Below, one piece after another: positions 36,375-44,211 of a DNA stretch of 64,000 nucleotides. The stretch spans positions 5,950-69,949 of the forward strand of contig JBAZWL010000026.1 in the NCBI GenBank assembly GCA_041660405.1, given 5' to 3'. Numbering within the stretch: position 1 is the stretch's first letter; each line of letters opens with the position of its first letter. The position numbers were made by a program, and so were the translations under genes. The stretch comes from Taibaiella sp041660405. Its GTDB lineage: Bacteria > Bacteroidota > Bacteroidia > Chitinophagales > Chitinophagaceae. The notes below the pieces were generated by a model. It was not told the DNA's origin and made no database searches. It saw only the letters and a list, made by a program, of their open reading frames with translations.

Positions 36375-36896
36375 ATGTCTCAGGTAAAATCTAAACCAAC
36401 AAACGGGAAAGCTGACGTTGCTGAAGCAAATATAGGCATTAGCGAACCTAATAAACAAGCAGTTGCAAATGAACTGAACAAACTGCTTGCTGATGAATTT
36501 TTACTCTATACCAAAACCAGGAAATTTCATTGGAATGTAGAAGGGGCACAGTTTCACGACCTTCATCTTTTTTTTGAAAAACAATATGATCAGCTCGCCA
36601 ACATTATGGATGAAGTTGCTGAACGTATTCGTAAAATAGGCCACTACGCATTGGGCTCCATGAAACATTTTCTAAAAGAAGCCTCCCTGCTTGAAAATGA
36701 AGATACCGAAACATCATCGGCAACTATGTTACAAGAATTGCTTGATGATCATGAAACAATTATACGCAGGTTACGTTCCGACATCGAAAAGTTTCAGGAT
36801 AAATATAAAGATGCAGGAAGTGCTGATTTCATTACCGGCCTGGTAGAACAACACGAAACTATGGCCTGGATGTTGCGGGCAACAGCCAAGAGATAA
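36375..36896 (+). CDS. dps: Dps family ferroxidase / DNA-protecting protein
   Basis: Ferritin-like dodecameric protein that oxidises and stores iron and shields DNA. From ATG 36375 it is 173 aa, a usual Dps length; the 14 upstream codons are not conserved. The inter-subunit ferroxidase residues are visible: His52 (KFHWNVEG), His64 and Glu68 (HDLHLFFEKQ), Asp79 and Glu83 (MDEVAERIRKIG). The N-terminal tail is Lys-rich (SQVKSKPTNGKAD), compatible with DNA contact. A conserved small protein gene follows 29 bp downstream and is probably co-transcribed. Confidence 0.95.
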   Translation: MSQVKSKPTNGKADVAEANIGISEPNKQAVANELNKLLADEFLLYTKTRKFHWNVEGAQFHDLHLFFEKQYDQLANIMDEVAERIRKIGHYALGSMKHFLKEASLLENEDTETSSATMLQELLDDHETIIRRLRSDIEKFQDKYKDAGSADFITGLVEQHETMAWMLRATAKR

Positions 36897-36925
36897 TTGA
36901 TTCTTTAACTTTAAAACCACAAAAT

Positions 36926-37246
36926 ATGCAAGAGATGAATGAGCATCCGGATTTCGCCACGGTGACCGAAGCTATGAAGTGGCTTGAAGATAGAGGCTAT
37001 ACTTATGACTTCAATCTGGATAATGATTGCATCAGCTACGAAGGTGGTCAAAAACGCCTTAATCCGGATGATTTTACTATAGATAAAGTATTCCGTTTTG
37101 AAGGAATTACCGATCCGGGCGATGAAAATATTATTTATGCCATTTCCTCTGAAAGCCACGGTGTGAAGGGGATTCTAATGAATGCCTTTGGTGTTTATGC
37201 CGATGCTATTTCAGATAAAATGATCAGGAAACTGGCTACGCATTAG
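36926..37246 (+). CDS. Conserved small protein of unknown function (Bacteroidota family)
   Basis: A 106-aa protein conserved across Bacteroidota, with EAMKWLEDRGYTYDFNLDNDCISY, LNPDDFTIDKVFRFEG, TDPGDENIIYAISSESHGVKGILMNAFGVYAD. Relatives are, as I remember, often labelled phosphoribosylpyrophosphate synthetase. At this length and without the PRPP-binding loop that label cannot be right in a functional sense. No signal peptide or membrane segment. It sits 29 bp after dps and before a strong terminator, so a stress or iron-related setting is possible but unproven. Confidence 0.8.
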   Translation: MQEMNEHPDFATVTEAMKWLEDRGYTYDFNLDNDCISYEGGQKRLNPDDFTIDKVFRFEGITDPGDENIIYAISSESHGVKGILMNAFGVYADAISDKMIRKLATH

Positions 37247-37274
37247 TGAAGTGATGAGTGGTGATATTCTATAA

Positions 37275-37316
37275 AAAGACAAGAGGCTGTTTCATTCGAA
37301 ACAGCCTCTTGTCTTT
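37275..37316 (+). terminator. Bidirectional terminator before pruA
   Basis: Perfect 19-bp inverted repeat (AAAGACAAGAGGCTGTTTC and its complement) with loop ATTC, between two convergent genes. Confidence 0.9.
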
Positions 37317-37335
37317 GATAATGAACTACCACTTC

Positions 37336-38961
37336 TTATTGATGAAACGGGTAGCGATAATTGGTTACCGGAACATACGTTTCTTTGATTGTTCTTGCGC
37401 TTAACCAACGGAACAAATTCAGGATAGATCCCGCTTTATCGTTGGTACCGGAAGCACGGGCACCGCCAAATGGCTGTTGGCCTACAACAGCTCCGGTAGG
37501 CTTATCATTAATATAGAAGTTGCCGGCTGCATTCACCAGTTTCTTAGTCAGGAATTCAATTGCAGCGCGGTCATGAGCAAAGATAGCACCGGTAAGTGCA
37601 TAACCTGAAGTGCTGTCTACTTTGTCCAGAATAGTTTCCCATTCATTCTCATTGTAAACATAAATGGTAAGTACCGGTCCGAATAATTCTTCGCACATGG
37701 TAACATAATCAGGATTGCTCGCTTCGATTACTGTTGGTTCTATAAAGTAACCTTTACTTTTATCGTAGCTGCCACCATGAATAATTTTAGCATCGCTACT
37801 GCCTTTTACTGCATCAATATATTTCGCAAGGCCATCAAATGACTTTTCATCGATAACCGCATTTATAAAATTGCTGAAATCATCTACAGGACCCATTTTC
37901 AGGGTTTTCAATTCTGCTATAAATTTAGTTTTTACTTCTTCTGCAATATTAGAAGGCAGGTAAACCCTTGAAGCAGCAGAACATTTTTGTCCTTGATATT
38001 CAAATGCACCGCGAACCATGTTGGCAACCACTGCATCAACATTTGCTGTTGGATGAGCAAAGATGAAATCTTTACCACCAGTCTCTCCCACAATACGTGG
38101 ATAGGATTTGTATTTGGCAATGTTATTACCAATGCTCTTCCACATACCCTGGAACACGCCGGTTGAACCAGTAAAGTGTACACCTCCAAAATCTTTATGA
38201 TCAAAACAAATTTCACCAACTACAGGGCCACTGGTATACACCAAATTGATAACACCATCTGGTAATCCTGCTTCTCTCAATATTTCCATGAATACTGAAG
38301 CAGAATAAATTTGTGTATTGGCTGGCTTCCATACTACTACATTACCACACATGGCGGGAGCAGTAGGCAGATTACCACCAATTGCAGTGAAGTTAAATGG
38401 TGTTACAGCCAATACAAATCCTTCTAATGCACGATACTCCATCCTGTTATTAAAACCTTCAGGAGAGATCGGTTGCTGCTTATAAATATCACTTAGGAAA
38501 TGAACATTGAAACGCAGAAAATCGATCAGTTCACAAGCGCTGTCAATTTCGGCCTGGTAAGCATTTTTACTCTGGCCCAGCATTGTTGCAGCATTCATTC
38601 TGAAACGGTATTTGGTGGCCAGTAATTCAGCGGCCTTCATAAAGATAGCAGCGCGATGTTCCCAGCTTGTTGCGGCCCATTTATCTCTTGCGTTCATTGC
38701 AGCAGCAATAGCATCCTTTACGTGACTTGCATCACCTGTATGGAAGTGACCCAATACATGAGCGATTTCATGTGGTGGACGAATGGCTACAGTATTTCCG
38801 GTACGAACCTCTTTACCATTGATGTACATGGGAATATCCCTTTGCTGGCCTTTCAGTTCGGCAATGGCGGCTTTAAGGTTTTTAGCATCTTCCGAACCCG
38901 GAGCATAGCTACGTACCGGTTCATTTTTCGGTTCCGCGAAATAGAAATATCCGTTATTCAT
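37336..38961 (-). CDS. pruA: L-glutamate gamma-semialdehyde (1-pyrroline-5-carboxylate) dehydrogenase
   Basis: Oxidises glutamate-5-semialdehyde to glutamate with NAD+ in proline and arginine breakdown. The 541-aa length fits the single-function enzyme. Aldehyde dehydrogenase motifs: Glu293 in IVGETGGKDFIF, catalytic Cys327 in YQGQKCSAASRVY, nucleotide-binding VHFTGSTGVFQGMW, AVTPFNFTAIGGNLPTAPA, and PFGGARASGTNDKAG near the end. The start MNNGYFYFAEPKNEPVRSY agrees with Bacteroidota relatives. It stands alone; no proline dehydrogenase gene is adjacent. Confidence 0.96.
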   Translation of the reverse strand: MNNGYFYFAEPKNEPVRSYAPGSEDAKNLKAAIAELKGQQRDIPMYINGKEVRTGNTVAIRPPHEIAHVLGHFHTGDASHVKDAIAAAMNARDKWAATSWEHRAAIFMKAAELLATKYRFRMNAATMLGQSKNAYQAEIDSACELIDFLRFNVHFLSDIYKQQPISPEGFNNRMEYRALEGFVLAVTPFNFTAIGGNLPTAPAMCGNVVVWKPANTQIYSASVFMEILREAGLPDGVINLVYTSGPVVGEICFDHKDFGGVHFTGSTGVFQGMWKSIGNNIAKYKSYPRIVGETGGKDFIFAHPTANVDAVVANMVRGAFEYQGQKCSAASRVYLPSNIAEEVKTKFIAELKTLKMGPVDDFSNFINAVIDEKSFDGLAKYIDAVKGSSDAKIIHGGSYDKSKGYFIEPTVIEASNPDYVTMCEELFGPVLTIYVYNENEWETILDKVDSTSGYALTGAIFAHDRAAIEFLTKKLVNAAGNFYINDKPTGAVVGQQPFGGARASGTNDKAGSILNLFRWLSARTIKETYVPVTNYRYPFHQ

Positions 38962-39077
38962 ATTGTTTAAAAATTTTTCTGTTGAAATTGGAAGCGCAAA
39001 GGTAAATATTAATTGCCGAGGTGTAAAATGTACATTCCAGTAATTCGTAATAGGGAAAAGCTATAAATATCTGGGGA

Positions 39078-39107
39078 TCAAAAAAGCAGCCCGCTATGCC
39101 CGGCTGC
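39078..39107 (-). terminator. Terminator after the VF530/ABC operon
   Basis: On the minus strand GCAGCC and GGCTGC pair around a 9-10-nt loop, followed by a T6 run. Confidence 0.75.
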
Positions 39108-39145
39108 CTGTTTTATTTATCAATCAACTTTTGTTTCTTACAAAT

Positions 39146-39394
39146 TCAATGTGAATAATTGATTATTTCAATATAAAGCTCTTCCACCTTCTTTCGTGCC
39201 CAGGGTGTTTTTCTCAGAAATTTAAGGCTTGAATTAATGCTTGGATTATCTATAAAGCAATTGATCCTGATATTATTCCCCAATTGTTCCCAGCCATCGT
39301 AATAAGCTACAAGATATTCCAGTATTGCTTTTAGCGTAACGCCATGTAGCGGATCACTTGGCGGGGTTGTATTTTTTACGGGCTGCTCCATCAT
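39146..39394 (-). CDS. VF530 (DUF2132) family protein
   Basis: An 82-aa protein with the family signature almost throughout: DPLHGVTLKAILEYLV, GWEQLGNNIRINCFIDNPSINSSLKFLRKTPWARKKVEELY. The family has a known small alpha-helical fold and has been proposed to bind DNA; its role is not established. The start codon overlaps the stop of the ABC transporter gene by 4 bp (ATGA), so the two are translationally coupled. Confidence 0.92.
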   Translation of the reverse strand: MMEQPVKNTTPPSDPLHGVTLKAILEYLVAYYDGWEQLGNNIRINCFIDNPSINSSLKFLRKTPWARKKVEELYIEIINYSH

Positions 39395-40164
39395 TTATTT
39401 TCCATTTCTTCCATACGCTTGGCCTTGGCATCGCGCAAAAATTCTGATGCGAATATGAAATCGTTCAACAGCTTTTCCTTGCTAAAAACAATATCCTTAT
39501 TTGACCCCTCCCATTGTTTTTTGCCCTGATGCATATACACAATATGGTCGCCACTTTCCATTACAGTATTCATATCGTGTGTGTTAATTACCGTAGTGAT
39601 ATTATACTCTTTGGTAAGTTCACTGATCAGCTGATCAATAACCATTGAGGTCTGCGGATCAAGGCCGGAGTTAGGCTCATCACAAAAGAGATATTTAGGA
39701 TTGAGCACCAATGCACGTGCAAGTGCAACACGTTTCTTCATACCACCACTTATTTCTGCGGGAAATTTTTTGTCTGCATCCTTAAGGTTTACCCGATCCA
39801 GTACTTCCTTTACTCTTTTAGCTTTTTCACGATACCGTTGATTGGTAAACATGTCCAGTGGGAACATGACATTATCTTGTACAGTTTTACTGTCGAACAG
39901 GGCCGAGCCTTGAAATAACATTCCGATCTGCTGACGTATTTCTTTTTTCTCCTTTTCGTCTATAGTAAGTATATCCCTGCCTTCATACAAGATCGCTCCG
40001 GCATCGGGATGAAAAAGGCCGATCATGCACTTCATTAATACTGTTTTGCCACTACCGCTGGTGCCAATAATAAGATTGGTTTTACCAGCTTCCATAACAA
40101 AGCTTACATCCTGCAATACTTTTTTATCTCCAAAACTCTTCTGTACGTTTTTTACTTCGATCAT
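39391..40164 (-). CDS. ABC transporter ATP-binding protein, MlaF-like
   Basis: A 257-aa ATPase. Walker A is GTSGSGKT (34-41), the Q-loop region MLFQGSALFDSKTV, signature SGGMKKR (139-145), Walker B LFCDEP (159-164) and the H-loop region TVINTHDMN. The GSALFDSKTVQDNVMFPL stretch and the SGGMKKRVALARAL signature are typical of the MlaF/Ttg2A group, which with MlaE and MlaD moves phospholipids between membranes. No permease or MCE gene is adjacent in this window, so its partners must be encoded elsewhere. Coupled to the VF530 gene. Confidence 0.88.
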   Translation of the reverse strand: MIEVKNVQKSFGDKKVLQDVSFVMEAGKTNLIIGTSGSGKTVLMKCMIGLFHPDAGAILYEGRDILTIDEKEKKEIRQQIGMLFQGSALFDSKTVQDNVMFPLDMFTNQRYREKAKRVKEVLDRVNLKDADKKFPAEISGGMKKRVALARALVLNPKYLFCDEPNSGLDPQTSMVIDQLISELTKEYNITTVINTHDMNTVMESGDHIVYMHQGKKQWEGSNKDIVFSKEKLLNDFIFASEFLRDAKAKRMEEMENK

Positions 40165-40210
40165 ATAATTAAGTAAATTGGACTACACTAAAATGCTATC
40201 ATTCAGATCT

Positions 40211-40245
40211 AAAAAAAATGCTTATCCCTGGTATCCAGAGATAAG
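40211..40245 (-). terminator. Terminator after fsa
   Basis: On the minus-strand RNA CTTATCTCTGG and CCAGGGATAAG pair over 11 bp (one G-U) with a 3-nt loop, followed by a T8 run. Confidence 0.8.
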
Positions 40246-40302
40246 CAAATGTAATTTAAATAACGTTCGGAATTAAATATTGTTCGTCTGCTATATTTAA
40301 GA

Positions 40303-40953
40303 TTAAAGGCTTTTGGCGTCTTCCAAAAACTTAGCCAAACCAATATCCGTAAGCGGATGATTTAATAAACCTAAAATAGAACTTAGTGGGCAAGTACAGA
40401 TATCAGCACCTACTTCAGCACATTTTACAATATGCAATGGCGTACGGATAGAAGCAGCAAGAACTTCTGTCATAAAGCCCTGGGCATTGTACAGGTTCAC
40501 GATCTGTTCGATCAATTGAACACCATCCCAACCTGCATCGTCAATACGGCCAATGAAAGGAGAAACCATGGTAGCACCTGCTTTGGCCGCCAGGATAGCC
40601 TGACCTGCAGAAAACACAAGTGTGCAATTGGTTTTGATATCGTTATCTGTAAAGTATTTAATAGCTTTGATCCCTTCTTTGATCATCGGAACTTTAACTA
40701 CGATATTGTCATGTAAAGCTGCCAGTTTCAAGCCTTCCTCAACCATTCCTTTAAAATCTGTAGAGATCACTTCTGCACTTACAGGACCATCTACAATAGC
40801 ACAAATATCTTTGTAGTGTTGCATGATCGCTTCCTGCCCTTTAATGCCTTCTTTCGCCATCAGGGAAGGATTGGTGGTAACACCATCAAGAATACCAAAA
40901 TCGTTAGCCTCCTGGATCTGAGCAAGGTTTGCGGTATCGATAAAAAACTTCAT
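40303..40953 (-). CDS. fsa: Transaldolase / fructose-6-phosphate aldolase family
   Basis: A 216-aa short-type transaldolase. MKFFIDTANLAQIQEANDFGILDGVTTNPSLMAKEG is the family N-terminus; the Schiff-base Lys is Lys87 in NIVVKVPM; NCTLVFSAGQAILAAKAGA and VSPFIGRIDDAGWDG follow. The length is that of the FSA/MipB subgroup, whose members may be true transaldolases (pentose phosphate pathway) or fructose-6-phosphate aldolases. The sequence alone does not decide which. It is a single gene next to the SRP RNA gene on the same strand. Confidence 0.92.
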   Translation of the reverse strand: MKFFIDTANLAQIQEANDFGILDGVTTNPSLMAKEGIKGQEAIMQHYKDICAIVDGPVSAEVISTDFKGMVEEGLKLAALHDNIVVKVPMIKEGIKAIKYFTDNDIKTNCTLVFSAGQAILAAKAGATMVSPFIGRIDDAGWDGVQLIEQIVNLYNAQGFMTEVLAASIRTPLHIVKCAEVGADICTCPLSSILGLLNHPLTDIGLAKFLEDAKSL

Positions 40954-41041
40954 AATATTTGTGGGGGAGTTTTATTGGAGTATTGACTGAAGGGCTTTTA
41001 TTCTGTTTTTTTGAAAAAAAGAAAATAAAAAATGGCAAGTT

Positions 41042-41128
41042 ACTTATATCGCACCGCTCAACCATCTATCCTTGCTGCATTCCTGCCCTGGGGAGGTTCA
41101 ACAGGAGCTGGTCGTATAAGACTTGCCG
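41042..41128 (-). ncRNA. ffs: Signal recognition particle RNA (small bacterial type)
   Basis: The minus strand reads GCCGGCAAG...AGCTCCTGTTGAACCTCCCC, then AGGGCAGGAATGCAGCAAGG and ATAGATGGTTGAGCGG. This is the conserved apical hairpin of 4.5S-type SRP RNA, including the GGAAxGCAGCAAGG loop that binds Ffh. Ends are approximate. The TATCTTTG element directly upstream supports the 5' end. Confidence 0.88.
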
Positions 41129-41131
41129 GCG

Positions 41132-41139
41132 CAAAGATA
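41132..41139 (-). promoter_or_regulatory. -7 element of the SRP RNA gene
   Basis: TATCTTTG on the minus strand is an exact match to TAnnTTTG, about 4 bp before the expected transcription start. Confidence 0.65.
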
Positions 41140-41221
41140 CGCCCTTTTGCCAAAAAATAAAAATTTCATAACCGGAAATAAAAAAAGAATTTTAATTGAT
41201 CAGTTTTTTATTCACAACCAC

Positions 41222-41297
41222 ATTGTCATCTTGAGGTACGAAAGATCTCTACACATTAAGAGATCCTTCGATTGCTGCGCAAACATAGGATGACAAT
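41222..41297. repeat. Intergenic palindromic repeat element
   Basis: Imperfect palindrome of about 76 bp: ATTGTCATC...GAAAGATCTCT, a short centre, AAGAGATCCTTCG...GATGACAAT. It resembles the TGTCATCCTGAG-type palindromic repeats scattered between genes in many Bacteroidota genomes. Only one copy is in this window. Confidence 0.6.
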
Positions 41298-41343
41298 AGA
41301 ATTTATAATCTTAAATCGGTCATTTAGCCGCACAAGTCACCGC

Positions 41344-42219
41344 TCAATCATTTTTTAGTACCGTGATCAGCTGGTACATTTCTTTAGATTTTTCCTCTTC
41401 ATTGGCATAATCATAAGTCAGGGCCATTTCTTCCAGCATTCTTATTACAACATCTTTATTGCTTAATGGTTGAAAGAATTGTTCGTCGTGACCTGCTTTT
41501 ATTTTTTTCAGATATACTTCCACATCGTTCTGGGTGTATACCATACCATTTACAGGGTCTATGTAAAATTGTATCGTTTCCAGCGGTTCAGTATCCGGGG
41601 TAAGGAAATGATATTGTGTATCGAAATAAGCCATCACAAACTGCCTTGGAAGTCCCACTGCAAAAATGGGAATATCCAGCAATTCGCAGAGTGCCAGGTA
41701 AATAATACCTATAGAATAAGCGTTGCCCTGCTTGCTTTCCAGCGTATGATTGATAAAAAACAGGTTGGTATCCCGTTCTGTAATCTCGTGGCCATTCAGT
41801 TTGTAATAATTGTACAATATGCTATTAACTACATTGATCTGTTCCAGGGGAGTAAGATAGGCATTCAGCTCCAGCCAGATATTTCTGCGTATCTGATCCA
41901 GCTGTTTCATCAGCTGCTGCAGATTCAATTCAGGATAACGGTATTTTGCAATCAGCATTGCCCCTTTGAATAAGGATGGCATCGGCTCTTTTCCCCAAAC
42001 GGCAAACTCCTGTTGCAATTCAGTAAATAAGGCTCTATGTATCAGGTGCTCAATACGATATTGTATATCTTCATCTTCGGTAACTTCCCATAGCTGTTCC
42101 AGGTTGGGAATAATTTCCCTACCATAACGTAATAACCTGTCTGCTACGGTATCAAATACTTCTTTATCCGGATCATCTACCAGGTGCAATAAGGCCAATA
42201 TCTCTTTATTCACTTGCAT
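41344..42219 (-). CDS. SirB1-like transglutaminase-fold protein
   Basis: A 291-aa cytosolic protein. The N-terminal third is helical and HEAT-like (DKEVFDTVADRLLRYGREIIPNLEQLWEV). The rest matches the SirB1/transglutaminase-like domain 2: INVVNSILYNYYKLNGHEITERDTNLFFINHTLESKQGNAYSIGIIYLALCELLDIPIFAVGLPRQFVMAYFD. The usual catalytic Cys position of true transglutaminases (here KQGNAYS) is not Cys, as is common for this subfamily, so an enzymatic role is doubtful. Tetratricopeptide-like helices end the protein. It is a single gene with no informative neighbour. Confidence 0.85.
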   Translation of the reverse strand: MQVNKEILALLHLVDDPDKEVFDTVADRLLRYGREIIPNLEQLWEVTEDEDIQYRIEHLIHRALFTELQQEFAVWGKEPMPSLFKGAMLIAKYRYPELNLQQLMKQLDQIRRNIWLELNAYLTPLEQINVVNSILYNYYKLNGHEITERDTNLFFINHTLESKQGNAYSIGIIYLALCELLDIPIFAVGLPRQFVMAYFDTQYHFLTPDTEPLETIQFYIDPVNGMVYTQNDVEVYLKKIKAGHDEQFFQPLSNKDVVIRMLEEMALTYDYANEEEKSKEMYQLITVLKND

Positions 42220-42305
42220 ATACGCTGCTACCTCAAATTATTTATAGCTAAAATAATGGAAATTTGGGGAAAAGCAATAGAAAAACTTATCCTTCATTTA
42301 ACTAT

Positions 42306-42338
42306 ACCGCCACCCCTTTAGTACAAAAGGGTGGCGGT
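42306..42338 (-). terminator. Hairpin after the M28 peptidase gene
   Basis: ACCGCCACCC and GGGTGGCGGT pair over 10 bp, about 24 bp beyond the stop codon. No clear T-run, so confidence as a terminator is moderate. Confidence 0.55.
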
Positions 42339-42361
42339 AAATATGTTCGGGTAAATTTAAC

Positions 42362-44047
42362 TTAAAAAGTAAGAGGAAATTCCTGTACCGTTGCGCCCCG
42401 CTTCACTTTTACCACAGTTTTATCGCCGGGATTAAAACTTCCCAATGCTTCCATGTAGGACTGCATTCCATTGATCTTTATGGCACCGATCTGCATCACT
42501 ATATCACCTTGTTGCAAACCAGCCTTCGCAGCTGGTTTCCCATCAATAATACCATCTACCCTAACCCCACCACTCTGGTAACTATAATCAGGCATAATGC
42601 CCAAAGTAACTTTAAAACTTCCCCTGGAAACACCAGTATTTTTTGTAACAGTATACAATGGGTTTGGTTGTTTTTCCATTAAACCGGCTACACTATATAC
42701 GTAGTTGACAATATCTTTAGTACCTGTATAATTGATCTTTGCAGCATCATCAGATGGTTTGTGATAATCTGTATGTGTTCCGGTAAAGAAAAATAACACT
42801 GGAATGCTGTCATTGTAAAATGATGTATGATCCGAAGGTCCTACTCCTGAACTATCATTTACAATTTTAAAATTACTGGTTACACTTTTAAGTACACTAC
42901 CCCATACCGGTGAAGTTCCCACACCACCAACAGTAAGTTTGCGATCAGGGCTCAGGCGGCCTACCATGTCCATATTAATCATATAGGCTGCTTTTTTAGG
43001 GTCAAAATCCTTATCCTTTACAAAAGCCTTTGAACCCAGCAAGCCAAGCTCCTCTGCTGAAAAAGCAATGAACAGGTAATTGTACTTTTTCAGACTAGAC
43101 CCTTTGATTTTTTCTGCAATTGCGAGCATAGCTGCTACACCACTGGCGTTATCATCGGCACCATTATGTATTGCTTTTACTTTTTCTGTCATCCGGCTGC
43201 TGCCATCTTCGCCATAACCAAGATGATCGTAATGGGCTCCGATGATAACTGTTTGCGCGGCATTATTATTAATATACCCTACAATATTTGTACCTGTTCT
43301 GAATTCCTTTTTAAACGTGATATTCATCACCAAAGGTTGCATTACTTTCATGTCTTTTATATGAGTGTCATAAACCTTTTTGTTCAGCAATAGAACAGGA
43401 ATTTCCAGGTTTTCATAATCAGACCTCTTGGCAAAAGAAGGGAAATATTTACTGCCAAATTTATCATAGAATAAAACAGAAGTAGCTCCACGCTCAATGG
43501 CCTTTCTTGCACGGTCGAAGGTCTGCTTCTCCCAATCAAAGTGCGGGTTATTGGCATCCTGCGCTGTTTCGTAAAGAGAAATTAGCCAGGGTCCGCTGGT
43601 TTCCATACTTTCAGGCAATACATAATTTTCATCTTTCCCTCCACCAGAAAATGGTGCGGGGAAAGCGTCTTCCGGTACAGAGATGTATTTATTGCTGATA
43701 CTGAAACGAACTTCAGGAGTTAGTTCTTTACCCCATTCAAATTTAAACGGACGGCGAAAGCTCGGCCCATAAGGTTGAAGTCCCATTTGTCCCATTCTTT
43801 TTTCGATATACATTCCAGCCAATGCTTCTCCTTTTGTTCCGGTGCGGCGTCCCTCCAGTTCATCAGAAGCCAGGTAAGTAATATCTGTCTTCAATTGCTT
43901 GATTACAGCTTCTGCGTTTTCATCCGGTTGTTCTTTGCTATCCTTCTTTTCGGGAATGATTTTCTTCCATATCTGGGCCTGTACAGTTGATAAAGGCAAG
44001 AAAGAAATAATAGTAACAAGGCTTAGGCAGACAAAAAATCTTTTCAT
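42362..44047 (-). CDS. Secreted M28 family metallopeptidase with PDZ domain
   Basis: A 561-aa exported di-zinc peptidase. The signal peptide ends near VQAQ (residue 25). A PA-like insert covers about 110-240 (ARKAIERGATSVLFYDKFGS). The M28 ligands appear in order: HYDHLG, GADDNASGVAAML, SAEELGLLGS, NMDMVGR, SDHTSFY. A C-terminal PDZ domain (about 465-561, GVRVDGIIDGKPAAKAGLQQGDIVMQIGAIKING) probably positions substrate. No T9SS sorting domain, so a periplasmic location is likely. It is just downstream of gldN on the same strand, but a strong terminator separates them. Confidence 0.93.
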   Translation of the reverse strand: MKRFFVCLSLVTIISFLPLSTVQAQIWKKIIPEKKDSKEQPDENAEAVIKQLKTDITYLASDELEGRRTGTKGEALAGMYIEKRMGQMGLQPYGPSFRRPFKFEWGKELTPEVRFSISNKYISVPEDAFPAPFSGGGKDENYVLPESMETSGPWLISLYETAQDANNPHFDWEKQTFDRARKAIERGATSVLFYDKFGSKYFPSFAKRSDYENLEIPVLLLNKKVYDTHIKDMKVMQPLVMNITFKKEFRTGTNIVGYINNNAAQTVIIGAHYDHLGYGEDGSSRMTEKVKAIHNGADDNASGVAAMLAIAEKIKGSSLKKYNYLFIAFSAEELGLLGSKAFVKDKDFDPKKAAYMINMDMVGRLSPDRKLTVGGVGTSPVWGSVLKSVTSNFKIVNDSSGVGPSDHTSFYNDSIPVLFFFTGTHTDYHKPSDDAAKINYTGTKDIVNYVYSVAGLMEKQPNPLYTVTKNTGVSRGSFKVTLGIMPDYSYQSGGVRVDGIIDGKPAAKAGLQQGDIVMQIGAIKINGMQSYMEALGSFNPGDKTVVKVKRGATVQEFPLTF

Positions 44048-44151
44048 TAATGGTTTTTATATTGATAACTATTGGCTGGCAATAGGTTTATATAGCAAAT
44101 GCAAACTTAGTCAATTGATCACCAAAATATGTTTGCAAATTGTAAAAATAT

Positions 44152-44194
44152 AAATTGAAAGAGGCCGGAAAATGATTCCGGCCTCTTTCAATTT
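44152..44194 (-). terminator. Terminator of the gld operon
   Basis: Perfect 19-bp inverted repeat AAATTGAAAGAGGCCGGAA and its complement with a 5-nt loop, 18 bp beyond the gldN stop codon. Confidence 0.88.
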
Positions 44195-44211
44195 ATTATA
44201 GTATTGAGCAA

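Noticed and set aside
41344..42219. Active transglutaminase
   Set aside because: The SirB1-type domain lacks the catalytic Cys at the expected position, so only the fold is claimed.
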